Origin: Streptococcus cristatus
GTDB lineage: Bacteria > Bacillota > Bacilli > Lactobacillales > Streptococcaceae
Reading direction: 5' to 3'
DNA length: 64,000 bases
NCBI RefSeq assembly: GCF_008369405.1
Contig: NZ_VSJJ01000007.1
Coordinates: 62,001 to 126,000, forward strand
This document shows, piece by piece, positions 1-9,400 of the stretch. The notes beneath the pieces are model-generated. The model was not told the DNA's origin and ran no database searches. It saw only the letters and a program-made list of their open reading frames with translations. The position numbers and the translations under genes were made by a program. The first letter of the stretch is position 1. Every line of letters begins with the position of its first letter.

Positions 1-232
1 GGATTGGGACGATAGCCAACTTCTTCCCTGCAATCTGCTTTTGAACTGTTTTCGTAATTGGTGTTTCAATTTCTACATCTTCAAGTGGTAAATCGCGCAA
101 AACTTCGTATCCCATCAGCATTGCGATTTCATCTACTAATTCACGAAAAGCTTTAGTAGAGGTATCTGTACGACGCAAGATAGACAATTTATGCTGAATG
201 AGCGGATGAGCGATAACTTCAAGTTTTCCCAT
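1..232 (-). CDS. upp: Uracil phosphoribosyltransferase, N-terminal part (cut by window edge)
   Basis: Salvages uracil: uracil + PRPP gives UMP, in the cytoplasm. Only the first 77 codons are inside the window; the 3' end lies to the left. The start [20 protein letters not shown] and the following [10 protein letters not shown] are characteristic of bacterial Upp. The ATG at 232 is preceded by GAAAGAAGGAAATCC, a usable ribosome binding site, and by a TATAAT box at 266-271, so the gene has its own promoter just after the ftsY terminator. The active-site PRPP loop is outside the window. Confidence 0.93.
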   Translation of the reverse strand, partial: MGKLEVIAHPLIQHKLSILRRTDTSTKAFRELVDEIAMLMGYEVLRDLPLEDVEIETPITKTVQKQIAGKKLAIVPI

Positions 233-265
233 GATTGGATTTCCTTCTTTCAATTTATTCTTCTT

Positions 266-271
266 ATTATA
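266..271 (-). promoter_or_regulatory. -10 box of upp promoter
   Basis: TATAAT on the minus strand, 34 bases before the upp ATG and directly after the T-run of the ftsY terminator. No good -35 is visible. Confidence 0.5.
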
Positions 272-279
272 TCAAAAAA

Positions 280-313
280 GAAGAAAAAAGGCTTGCAACA
301 AGCAAACCTTTTC
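280..313 (-). terminator. Rho-independent terminator of the HAD-HAD-ftsY operon
   Basis: On the minus strand, AAAAGG-TTGC pairs with GCAA-CCTTTT around a short loop, with one mismatch, and is followed by a T-rich run. It lies about 75 bases after the ftsY stop. Confidence 0.7.
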
Positions 314-388
314 ATCCATTTTAATTACTTTTTGATAGAAGAGTCTGATTTCAATTTAGGATTTATCAAATCACTATCAAGTAGACTA

Positions 389-1900
389 TTACACCAAACC
401 TTCTAGGAGGCCTCTCATAAAGTTCTCAGAATTAAACTCACCGATATCGTCAATTTTCTCGCCAAAACCAATCAGCTTCACTGGAATATCCAGTTCCTGA
501 CGAATGGCCAGAACAACACCACCACGCGCAGTTCCATCAATCTTTGTCAAGACAATACCTGTCACAGGCGTAATTTTTGAAAATTCCTTGGCTTGAACCA
601 GCGCATTTTGACCAGTAGAGGCATCCAAAGCTAGGAAGGTTTCGTGTGGCGCCGCTGGATCTACCCGCTTGATAATGCGACCGATTTTTTCCAGCTCTGC
701 CATTAGATTATCCTTATTTTGCAAGCGACCAGCTGTATCAATCATGAGAATATCAACATTTTCAGCTTTGGCTCTTTCCAAACCGTCAAACACGACACTG
801 GCTGGATCGCTCTTTTCTGGACCAGTCACGACAGGCACATCGACTCGGCGGCCCCACTCAGCCAGCTGGGCAACGGCTCCAGCTCGGAAGGTGTCTGCTG
901 CCACCAGCATAACTTTTTTACCTTCCTGTTTGTATTTATAGGCCAATTTTCCGATTGAGGTTGTCTTCCCTACTCCATTTACACCGACGAAGAGCATGAC
1001 GGTCAAGTCCTTTTGCAGATTGATTTTTTCATTGAAACGGCCGTCTTTCTCATAGATATCGACCAATTTTTCAATGATTAGCTGGCGCAAGGCGTCTGGT
1101 TTCTTAGCATTTTCTAGACGAGCTTCATAGCGCAAGTCCTCAGTTAGATTGGAAGCTACCTGTACACCGACATCACTGGTAATTAGCAATTCTTCCAAGT
1201 CTTCAAAGAAATCTTCGTCAACTGAGCGGAAATTAGCAAAGAAGGCATTGAGACGAGCACCAAAGCCAGTCCGCGTCTTTTTGAGGCTGCGGTCATACTT
1301 GTCTTGGACGCTCTCTTCTTGGTATTCAGTAGAACTCTCAGCTGTTTCTGCTTGAGTCAGTTCTTCCGTCGCCTCTTCTCCATACTCAGCCAAGTCTGCT
1401 TGCGAAGGAGTGTTGTCTTCCTGCTTACTAGATAGATCTTGCTCTGGTTCGTGGCTGATTTGCTCTCTAGCGGCAGCCAAACGCTCCTGCAATTCTTGGT
1501 AATAATCTCTGCTTTCAGTCACTGCTTCTGATTCGCTACTGCTTTCCAAAGCTTGATTTTCTGAAGTCGCTGACTGCTCTTCTGCCTCAGTCAAAACTTG
1601 CTCAGAACTTTCCTTGTCTTCAAGCACTGGTTCAGATAAGTCTGCTTGCCGACTAGTCGGGGCAAACTCCTGCTCAGAAATTACTGAAACTGCAGGCTCT
1701 GTATTCTCTTCTGACACAGACTCTACTACTGGAGTTTCCGCTGTTTCTTCATTAGAAACAGCAAGGGGCTGGGGTTCTGCCTCAGATGGAACTTCAGTCT
1801 CTGTATTCTGATAACTCTCTTCTGCCTGCTCCTCTAACTGAGGCTTTTCTTCCTGTTCTTCTTCCTGTTTTCGTCCAAAAAGACGGTCAAATAATCCCAT
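389..1900 (-). CDS. ftsY: Signal recognition particle receptor FtsY
   Basis: Membrane-associated GTPase that receives the SRP-ribosome complex for co-translational insertion. The start MGLFDRLFG at 1900 follows GAAGGAGG; a longer open frame (to 1939) runs into the upstream gene and has no ribosome binding site. About 503 aa. Residues ~10-200 are an acidic, Glu/Ser/Gln-rich low-complexity A domain. The NG domain follows, with G1 GVNGVGKTT (~303-311), DTAGR (~388) and TKIDG (~450). It ends GLLEGLV, typical of the family. The ribosome binding site overlaps the stop of the upstream HAD gene (2-base gap), so it is the last gene of a HAD-HAD-ftsY operon. Confidence 0.97.
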   Translation of the reverse strand: MGLFDRLFGRKQEEEQEEKPQLEEQAEESYQNTETEVPSEAEPQPLAVSNEETAETPVVESVSEENTEPAVSVISEQEFAPTSRQADLSEPVLEDKESSEQVLTEAEEQSATSENQALESSSESEAVTESRDYYQELQERLAAAREQISHEPEQDLSSKQEDNTPSQADLAEYGEEATEELTQAETAESSTEYQEESVQDKYDRSLKKTRTGFGARLNAFFANFRSVDEDFFEDLEELLITSDVGVQVASNLTEDLRYEARLENAKKPDALRQLIIEKLVDIYEKDGRFNEKINLQKDLTVMLFVGVNGVGKTTSIGKLAYKYKQEGKKVMLVAADTFRAGAVAQLAEWGRRVDVPVVTGPEKSDPASVVFDGLERAKAENVDILMIDTAGRLQNKDNLMAELEKIGRIIKRVDPAAPHETFLALDASTGQNALVQAKEFSKITPVTGIVLTKIDGTARGGVVLAIRQELDIPVKLIGFGEKIDDIGEFNSENFMRGLLEGLV

Positions 1901-1902
1901 CT

Positions 1903-2721
1903 TTAATCCTCCTTCAATACATATTTTCGAATTGCCCAAGCGACTGCATCTTCATCATTGGTCATCGGAGTGACAACTTCTGCGACCTCTTTGACTTCTG
2001 GCACGGCATTTTGCATGGCAACTCCCAGACCAGCCCAAGCAATCATTGATAAATCATTGGCTTCATCGCCGCAGGCCATAACTTGGCTTCTATCAATTCC
2101 CAAGTGGGCAATCAGTTTCTCCAAACCAGTCGCCTTGTGGACATTTTTCGGTGACCATTCCAGCAGCATTTCTCGTGATTTGAAAATCTCATACTTGTCA
2201 AAAAGGCCGGGCGAAATGTGAAGAATGGCTGCATCCAAGGGTTCCTGAGCAAAGGCTGTGACGCACTTATTGTAGGTAATCTGGCTAGAAAGGTCTTCAA
2301 AAGCAATGGATTCAAAGTTCAGAGCTGGATTAAACTCCGCATAGAGCGATGCTTGGTCTGATTGAATCTGATAAACCAAGCCACCGTCGATTGCATCCAG
2401 AGGTAGACCTAATTTCTCAGTCTCTTCAAAAATCCTAGCTACATCATCGTAGGCAAAAACTGTTTTATCCAAAATTTCGCCCGTATTGCGCTGAACTAGA
2501 CCACCATTAAAGGTAATGGTGTATTCATCTGCCTGACCATCAGTGCCCAGCTCATGCAGGAAAAATTCCATAGCCTTAAGCGGACGGCCTGTGGTCAATA
2601 CAACTTTGACACCCTGCTGCTGAGCCGCTTTGAGCGCTGCCAGATTCCCTTGAGAAATCTTTTTATCCGTAGTCAAAAGCGTCCCGTCCAAGTCCAAAGC
2701 GATCAATTTAATATCAGCCAT
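1903..2721 (-). CDS. Cof-type HAD-superfamily sugar-phosphatase-like hydrolase (272 aa)
   Basis: Cytoplasmic Mg2+-dependent phosphatase of the Cof/YidA group. Motif I ALDLDGTLL (nucleophile Asp10, acid/base Asp12), motif II LTTGR, and motif III/IV ACGDEANDLSMI near the C-terminus are all present, with a C2 cap between. It shares one base with the upstream paralogue (TAATG junction), so translation is probably coupled. The physiological substrate cannot be read from sequence; relatives act on sugar phosphates, FMN or PLP. Confidence 0.88.
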   Translation of the reverse strand: MADIKLIALDLDGTLLTTDKKISQGNLAALKAAQQQGVKVVLTTGRPLKAMEFFLHELGTDGQADEYTITFNGGLVQRNTGEILDKTVFAYDDVARIFEETEKLGLPLDAIDGGLVYQIQSDQASLYAEFNPALNFESIAFEDLSSQITYNKCVTAFAQEPLDAAILHISPGLFDKYEIFKSREMLLEWSPKNVHKATGLEKLIAHLGIDRSQVMACGDEANDLSMIAWAGLGVAMQNAVPEVKEVAEVVTPMTNDEDAVAWAIRKYVLKED

Positions 2722-3512
2722 TATAAGCCCTCCATGTAGGTCATAACAGATTGGGCCGCATGGTGGCCAATCACTTCTTTCGCAACTGCCAAAATTTCCG
2801 GCCGTGCATTTTCTGGTGCAATCGGGTGCCCCACCACCTGCATCATATGCAGGTCATTGAGGTTATCGCCAAAAGCCATGACCTGGTCCATTTCTAGGCC
2901 TAGCTTCTTAGCTAGCTCGACAAGAGCCACGCCTTTATCCACATAGTCCAGCACGATATCAATCGACTTATAGCCTGTTGTCATCGCCTTGACACCTGCG
3001 ACATTTTCATTGACCCAGGCTTCGCCGTCGGCCACTGTTTCTTCGCTGAAATTGGTCGTGAATTTAAAAATCTCGTCTGTAATCTCACTAAAATCAGCAA
3101 CTTTTTGGATATTTTCATTATAATTAGCGCTGAAAGAGAGATAAGTCGGATCTACTGTCTCTAGCACATAACAGCCTTTTTTCCCTGTCAGAAGCAACTC
3201 ATTGATATTGACAAAAGGCGACTCCTTAAGCTTGTCAAATACCTTTAGATAAAATTCTCTTGGCATGGTTGCTTCGTATAGATCTTTTCCTTGAAACTCT
3301 ACTAGGCTACCATTTTCTGCGATAAAGATAATATCATCCCGAACTTCATGAAAGAGCTTCTCAAGAGAGAGAATCCCTCGACCACTGGCAACAGCAAAGT
3401 AGATGCCCTTTTCTCTAAACTGAGCTAGCAGGTGCTTGAGCCGCTCCATATCAAACTGACCCTTGTCATCTAAAAAAGTCCCGTCCATATCTGTGGCAAT
3501 GAGTCTTATCAT
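2721..3512 (-). CDS. Cof-type HAD-superfamily hydrolase (263 aa)
   Basis: Second Cof-like phosphatase, first gene of the HAD-HAD-ftsY operon. Motif I ATDMDGTFLDD (Asp8, Asp10), motif II VASGRG, and AFGDNLNDLHMM near the end are intact. The ATG at 3512 follows AAAAAAGGAG. The cap region differs strongly from the downstream paralogue, so the two probably have different substrates. Substrate unknown. Confidence 0.87.
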   Translation of the reverse strand: MIRLIATDMDGTFLDDKGQFDMERLKHLLAQFREKGIYFAVASGRGILSLEKLFHEVRDDIIFIAENGSLVEFQGKDLYEATMPREFYLKVFDKLKESPFVNINELLLTGKKGCYVLETVDPTYLSFSANYNENIQKVADFSEITDEIFKFTTNFSEETVADGEAWVNENVAGVKAMTTGYKSIDIVLDYVDKGVALVELAKKLGLEMDQVMAFGDNLNDLHMMQVVGHPIAPENARPEILAVAKEVIGHHAAQSVMTYMEGL

Positions 3513-3620
3513 ACAATTATCTCCTTTTTTGAATTAGGGGTGTGCAAAGAGCATTTAGGGTATGCATCTTTTAAGGATTTAGGCAACCCCCATCATTTCT
3601 CATCTCTGTTAATCCTTTAT

Positions 3621-3626
3621 ATTATA
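3621..3626 (-). promoter_or_regulatory. Extended -10 promoter of the HAD-HAD-ftsY operon
   Basis: TGATATAAT (TGn extended -10) on the minus strand, about 110 bases before the first HAD ATG. No good -35 seen. This promoter separates the operon from the decayed insert upstream. Confidence 0.5.
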
Positions 3627-3656
3627 TCATAAAACTAACACTTCATTCCACAGATG

Positions 3657-3695
3657 AAAAACAGTCAGATCATATTTCTATGACCTGACCGTTTT
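3657..3695. terminator. Bidirectional hairpin terminator at the edge of the decayed insert
   Basis: AAAACAGTCAGATCAT pairs with ATGACCTGACCGTTTT (two G-U type mismatches), with T-runs on both strands. It would stop minus-strand transcripts leaving the tadA fragment. Confidence 0.65.
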
Positions 3696-3841
3696 TGATA
3701 TTGTTTATACTATATCTATTTACTTTTTTATTTTATAAAATAACATCACATAAACTTTTTATATATTTAGTTATCCTAAATTCAATTTATGTTTTGCTAT
3801 TTGGCAAATACGTTCTGGCGAAGCGTGGTCTACAAACTGAC

Positions 3842-4072
3842 TTAGCAGTCTTCGAGTCGCCAGCTTCCAAGGTGTTGGTTTGCCTGGCGAATGGCTTTGA
3901 TTTCGGCGTGCAGCGTGGCGTCTTGTTCCTTTTCACGTAAGTTATGACCACGCCCAATAATTTCACCATTCAAGACCACGACAGCCCCGATTGGCACTTC
4001 CGCTTGGTCATAGGCTTTCTGCGCTTCCTTCAACGCTTCCCTCATAAAGAATTCTTTTTCATGAAGTTCCAT
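3842..4072 (-). pseudogene. tadA: Truncated tRNA-specific adenosine deaminase (TadA) fragment
   Basis: The 76 residues match the N-terminal half of TadA, the enzyme that makes inosine 34 in tRNA-Arg. Visible are MREALKEAQKAYDQAEVPIGAVVV and the zinc/catalytic motif HAEI. The frame stops right after WRLEDC, where intact family members continue into the second zinc motif PCxxC (family length ~155-170). Without PCxxC it cannot bind zinc, so it is very probably non-functional. It starts four bases after the stop of the 432-aa membrane protein, with no clear ribosome binding site. A functional tadA would have to lie elsewhere, because the enzyme is essential in most bacteria. Confidence 0.8.
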
Positions 4073-4076
4073 GTTC

Positions 4077-5372
4077 TTACTGATAGACGCGCTTCGTCAC
4101 GACTAGACTATGCGGTCTCTCAAACTCCTTATCTAAGTAATCTTGGTACGTTCCTGGTGAAATAAATCCTCGGGCGCTTAAAATATCGGTGCCTGCTGTC
4201 CCGACAATCGTATCGGCTAGCAATACACAGTTGGTACTCATCACAAAATACGTCTTGAATTTTGAAGAGGTAAATTTATACAAGAGTGCATCTGCTTCTT
4301 GTTTGAGCTTGTAGGCATACATTGGTTCTTCTTTGTCGATTCCAGGATGCTTAGGTTTCACCATTTTCGGTGGATCCCAAGGCACTGTCAGCGACATCAA
4401 TTTGGCGATTTCCTTATCGATGGCCGCGAGTTGTTCTGGAGACAAGGCAAGACCATATCCCAGTAGGGTCTTATGATTTTCGCGTTTACAAAATTCGATG
4501 TATTTTTCACGGTCGGCACTGAAAAGTACCCCGTCCCCCATCGTTCCAAAGAGGCGCTCCGAATTCGTATCGTAGTTTCCGAATGAAATAATGCGGCCCT
4601 TATAACACAGGTCGACATGCCCGATGGCTCCAAACCCGTCTTTTGTGACATGAATAAACATCTCTAAGTTTGGTTCTGCATTTTCTTTGGCACGGTCGTA
4701 AATTTCTGAAGCCGTTTCGCCTTCTCCAAGTTCCAACGCATCATTAATTTTTTGTAAGGTTACTCGAGGAATCAGTGCAGCAAATACAAGCGGCATCCCA
4801 CGACGCAAGCGTCTGCGAAGGACTTTCTTTCCAACTTCGGCCTCGAAGAACCAGCCGTCCCGAATATTGCTAATCCCATACCCGATAAAATAGAGCGAAA
4901 GGAAGAACATTTGCAAATTGCCGTCGCCCCCAAGAGAAATTAAAGTGGCTACCCCGACAACTGAAAGCCAAATGGTATCAAAGAGCAAGCGAAATCGCGG
5001 GCGAATATCATCTTTGACATAAATATAGTATGTCACACCACTAATTCCCGCCTTCATCACTTCATTGAGTCCCATCAAGATGCTTACAATCGCAATCGGC
5101 AATGACAGGAAGAATTGATTTCCTGCTAAAAATCCGTAAAGGGAAAATTTCCCTATATTCAGCCATAACGGGTCTTTAGATGCCGCTTTACTAAACCAAC
5201 GGAATAAGAAATTCCATAGTTCACGGGCCCATAAGAATGTTAAAAACAGACGTAACATCAATTCTGGGAAGCTTGGTCCGAATATAAGGAGCAATATCCC
5301 AGCAACAAGGAACGCAATCCCTTCAAAGAGGAGCTTTTTCCCCGTAATCCCTAAGTCGCTAATTTTCTTCAT
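4077..5372 (-). CDS. Membrane protein: DUF308/HdeD-like N-terminus joined to a putative papain-like domain
   Basis: About 431 aa. The ATG at 5372 lies 8 bases after GGAGG and overlaps the end of the AI-2E transporter remnant by 14 bases. Residues ~1-190 hold six or so hydrophobic segments, including a positively charged loop VGKKVLRRRLRRG. The C-terminal soluble part has GAIGHVDLCYKG and, later, STNCVLLADTI. A His followed much later by Cys in this order is what permuted NlpC/P60 (papain-like) hydrolases show. Function is unknown; the hydrolase reading is an inference. The frame is intact although both neighbours are broken. Confidence 0.65.
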   Translation of the reverse strand: MKKISDLGITGKKLLFEGIAFLVAGILLLIFGPSFPELMLRLFLTFLWARELWNFLFRWFSKAASKDPLWLNIGKFSLYGFLAGNQFFLSLPIAIVSILMGLNEVMKAGISGVTYYIYVKDDIRPRFRLLFDTIWLSVVGVATLISLGGDGNLQMFFLSLYFIGYGISNIRDGWFFEAEVGKKVLRRRLRRGMPLVFAALIPRVTLQKINDALELGEGETASEIYDRAKENAEPNLEMFIHVTKDGFGAIGHVDLCYKGRIISFGNYDTNSERLFGTMGDGVLFSADREKYIEFCKRENHKTLLGYGLALSPEQLAAIDKEIAKLMSLTVPWDPPKMVKPKHPGIDKEEPMYAYKLKQEADALLYKFTSSKFKTYFVMSTNCVLLADTIVGTAGTDILSARGFISPGTYQDYLDKEFERPHSLVVTKRVYQ

Positions 5373-6058
5373 CAATAATACCTCCTACAGCTACCACTGG
5401 AGCAGCTTGTTCATGTTTCTCCATCCATTCTTTCACGAGACGGTAAATCACGGCAAAGATTGGTGTGAAGAAAATCATTCCTACTAAACCAAAGAGATTT
5501 CCACCGATTAACGTAGTAGCAAGGGTTAGAGCCGTTGGCAACCCTACGGAACTGCCGACAACCCTAGGATAGACGACATTGCCTTCCACTGTTTGAACGA
5601 CCATAAAGACGACAACCGAAATGAGTGCTTGAATTGGGCTTTCTGTAAAGATGAAGAGCATTACGATTCCGCACGCCATAAACGGCCCGATATTCGGAAT
5701 GAACGAGAATACTCCGGCCAGCACCCCAACAAGTCCTGCATATGGCAACCCTACAAGAGAGTATGCGGCAAAAATCATAACCCCAACAATTCCCGCCTCG
5801 ATGATTTGACTCATCAAGAAACGGTCATACGTATCCACGATGACTTCCCCGACATAAGAATGTGCTCAATTTTGTCTTTTAGCAACACCACATTGAGAAT
5901 GCGAAGCGTTAAACGTGCGAGTATTTCCTTACTTACGAGAATATTAATCATGAAGAAAATCCCCATAATCACAGAGAACACATTTGAGAAGAGCCTATAA
6001 TATTCGTTGTAAATCCGCCAAGGAATGTAATGACAGACGATATACGCTTTTGTATTAT
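5359..6058 (-). pseudogene. AI-2E family (YdiK/PerM-like) transporter, N-terminally truncated and frameshifted
   Basis: The last 159 codons (5359-5838) read cleanly as the C-terminal half of an AI-2E-type permease: AGVFSFIPNIGPF, GNVVYPRVVG, a PTALTL stretch and several TM helices. Upstream, the same family similarity continues in two other frames. ITFLGGFTTNIIGSSQ lies near 6035-5990. SNVFSVIMGIFF to KDKIEHIL lies near 5990-5860. The expected VGEVIVDTYDRF then resumes in the final frame. That requires two single-base losses, and a TAG blocks the frame at 6059. The first ~150 residues of the family are absent. Probably dead. Confidence 0.8.
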
Positions 6059-6409
6059 CTATAACCTAGTTTATTTCCATCAACATACCTGTGCCTTCAA
6101 ATTATTTTTTATTTATTATCCTCATTATACCAAGAATTCTCACAATTTACTATAACTCCTACTTTCTATTGACGAAAGAAATGTTATTATGCAGTTATAC
6201 TGCCTCAAGATGATTGACTTTCGAAACATGCAATTTAACGTTTAACAAATCAAGGGTGTCTCCATAGAATCAAAGTATTTCTGATACCCATTTCCTTCTA
6301 TCTATAGACAGTAAAAAGCCTTGAAACAACTTATTCAAAGGCTTTCTTAGTATTCTATTGTATCAATTACCTTATTCCGATTTCTGTTGCTACTAATTTT
6401 ATACTCATA
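6059..6409. other. Intergenic stretch between transporter remnant and smc
   Basis: AT-rich, with no supported gene. The only recognisable element is the smc terminator near its right end. The rest is probably leftover insert sequence. Confidence 0.5.
6311..6346 (-). terminator. Terminator of the rnc-smc operon
   Basis: On the minus strand AAAGCCTT-GAA pairs with TTC-AAGGCTTT, followed by TTTTTAC, about 65 bases after the smc stop. Confidence 0.75.
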
Positions 6410-9400
6410 CTATAAACTTTCTAAATCTTTTAACTTGACCGACACAATCTTGGAAACTCCTGACTCCTGCATGGTTACTCCATAGATGGAGTCTGCTGCA
6501 GACATGGTTCCCTTGCGGTGGGTCACAACGATAAACTGGCTTTCTTTGTCAAAGCGGTTGAGATAATCTCCAAAGCGCTTAACATTGGCCTCATCCAGAG
6601 CTGCCTCAACTTCATCCAAGATGACAAAAGGAATTGTCTTAACTCGGATGATGGAGAAGAGAAGGGCCAAGGCTGACAGAGCTTTTTCCCCACCGCTCAT
6701 GAGATTGAGGGATTGGATTTTCTTGCCTGGAGGCTGAACTGAAATCTCTACCCCAGCTGTCAGCAGGTCGCCTTCTGTCAAGATGAGGTCAGCTGAACCG
6801 CCGCCAAACATCTGGCTAAAGGTCAGCTTGAAGCTTTCTCGAATGGCTTCAAAGGTTGTTTGGAAACGTTCCTTGACTTCGTCATTCATCTCTTCAATGG
6901 TTTCCAAGAGGAGATTTTTAGCCGAGAGGACATCGTCCCGCTGACTATTGAGGAAATTCAGTCGGTTGCTGACTTCTTCAAACTGCTCTACTGCTTCTAG
7001 ATTGACCGGCCCTAAAGCACGAATAGCCTTTTCTAAGTCTTTGACTTGAACTTCTGCAGCTGCAAGATTTTCCAAAGAGCGCGCTTTTTGATCAGCCTCT
7101 TCAAAGCTGATCTGGTAATTATCCGTCAGATTGGTCAGCAGACGTCGTAAAGCATCTGAAAATTTCTCTTTTTCAGCCTCTGCCTTGGCCTGACGACGAA
7201 TCAGACTTTCGTTTTGCTGACGGGCTTGGTCTAAATGCCCTAGAATGTCCTCAGACTGCCCCTCTAAGTCGTCCAGCTCAAATTTGAGTCGGATGAGGCT
7301 CTGATCCAAGTCTGTCTTTTTCTCTTGGGCAGTCTTAAGCTGCTCTTCCAAGACGGAAATATCCACCTTCTGGCTGACTGCTTCTTCCTTTTGCTCTATC
7401 AAAAGCTGCAAAGTAGCAACTTCCTTGTCCAAGGCAGCCTTCTCCTCTAGCAAACGCGACAAATCATTCTTCTCAAAGCGCTGGCTAGAAGTCAGCTCTG
7501 TGTTCTTCAATTTCAGTTCTGACAAGTTAGCCGATAGCTGATCGAAACGATCCTGAACAGCGTTTTTATTCGACTTGACTTGCTCGATTTCAGCAGTAAT
7601 GGCTGTTTTTGCAGCCTCGATAGCCGACAGCCGCTCTTCCATTTTTTTCTTTTCAGCCAGGTCTGCTGCTTCAGTCTGGCTAGCCAAATCTTGCTCCTGC
7701 AGTTGCTCCAGCTGACTGAGTTCCGCAACCCGCTCTGCAATCTGTTCGTAGGCCAACTTGACTCTTTGCTCCGTCAAACGGGCTTGCTCACCCTCAGACT
7801 TGATGGCTTCCAAGGCTTGTTTGGCCTCTGATAATTGAGACTGCAAACTTTCGACTTGCTGCTCCTGAGCTTTCAGCTTCTGAGACTGCTGCTCCATTTC
7901 TCCAAGCAGGCTGTCCAGTTCAGGCTTGATAAAGATTGTGTTATTATTGCGATTAGCTCCTCCGGCATAAGAACCGCCTGTGCGCAGTTCCGTACCGTCC
8001 ATCGTTACGATTCTTACTTGATAACGTACCTGACGGGCAGCTGCACGCGCATGCTCAATTGTATCAAAAATAGCGGTTGTTCCCAGCAGATTTTGGAAAA
8101 TATTCTCCAAACTTGGCTCATATGTCACCAGCTCTGAAGCGATACCGAGGAAGCCCGGACTGGCCTCAATTCTGGATTGATTTTGCTCGGGAAGTTGACG
8201 AGCTTTGATAGTCGTCAGAGGTAGGAAGGTAGCCCGACCAGCTCGATTTTTCTTGAGAAAATCAATGGCTCTAGTCGCTGCCCCCTCGTCCTCAACGATG
8301 ATATGCTGGCTGCTTGCCCCTAGCGCAATTTCCAAAGCAGTCTGGTACTGAGGATCGAAGCTCAATTTCTCGCTGACCGCTCCGACAATACCACCCAGAC
8401 GATCAGCCTCCTGCAGAACGCTTTTTACACCTGCATAAAAATTGCTGTGATTTTTGAGGATGGCTTCTAAACTGGCTGCACGGGCTTTTTTATTTTTCAA
8501 ATCATCCAGCAGGGCAAACATGCTGGTCTGCTCATCTTGATAAGCAGTCGCCAACTTCTCGACCTGCCCCTGCTGCTTCTGGTACTGATCTAGCAAGGCT
8601 CTGAGAGCAGCCTGTGCCTCTTCTAATTCCGCCTGTCGAGCCGCTTCTTCTTCCCTACCAGCTTTTAAATCAGCCTGCAGTTTGTTAAACTCAGCCTGTT
8701 TGCTGGCAGCTTGGCTCCGCTCATTCTCCAGTCGATTTTCTAGCGAGGTCAAGTCATTGGACAAATCCGCTTCTTCTTGCATGAGCTTGACGTAACGATC
8801 CCGCAGATTTTCAATCAGCTGGTCTGGATCATCTGAAAAGTCCGCCAATTCTGCTTCCAACTGGCTCATGACCTCTTGATTTTCAGTCAACTGGACCGCT
8901 AAAGCAGCTAGATGAGCTTCCTTGGAGGCAATATCAGCTGTCAACTGCTGGCTTTTTTCTCTCAACCCAGCCAAACGTTCTTCATTTTCTAAACGGCTGC
9001 TAGCTGCCTGACTAGATTCCAACTTAGCTAGGTCTATCTGGCGTTCCAAATCACTGATCAAACGAGTCAGTTCCAAAAGACTGGCCTGATCGTCAGACAG
9101 TTTTTGATTCACTTCCTGACGTTTGATCTTAATCTCTTGGTTTTCACGCTCCAACTCATCCCGTTTCGTATAATAGGCTGCTAGCTCCTGCTTGATGCTC
9201 TCCAAATCAGCCTCTGCCGCCGTCAAATCAGTTTTATTCGCCTTGATTTGAGCCACCAAGACATCCAGATAGAGCTCCTGACGTTCTTGATCCAGTTCTA
9301 AAAATCTCTTGGCCGTCTCAGCCTGCTTTTCCAGTGGCTTGACTTGACTATCCAGCTCGTAGATAATGTCTTCCAAGCGATCAAGATTGTCTTGAGTCTG

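Noticed and set aside
7513..8137. Several 75-100 codon open frames within smc on both strands
   Set aside because: Shadows of the coiled-coil coding sequence; no start signals.
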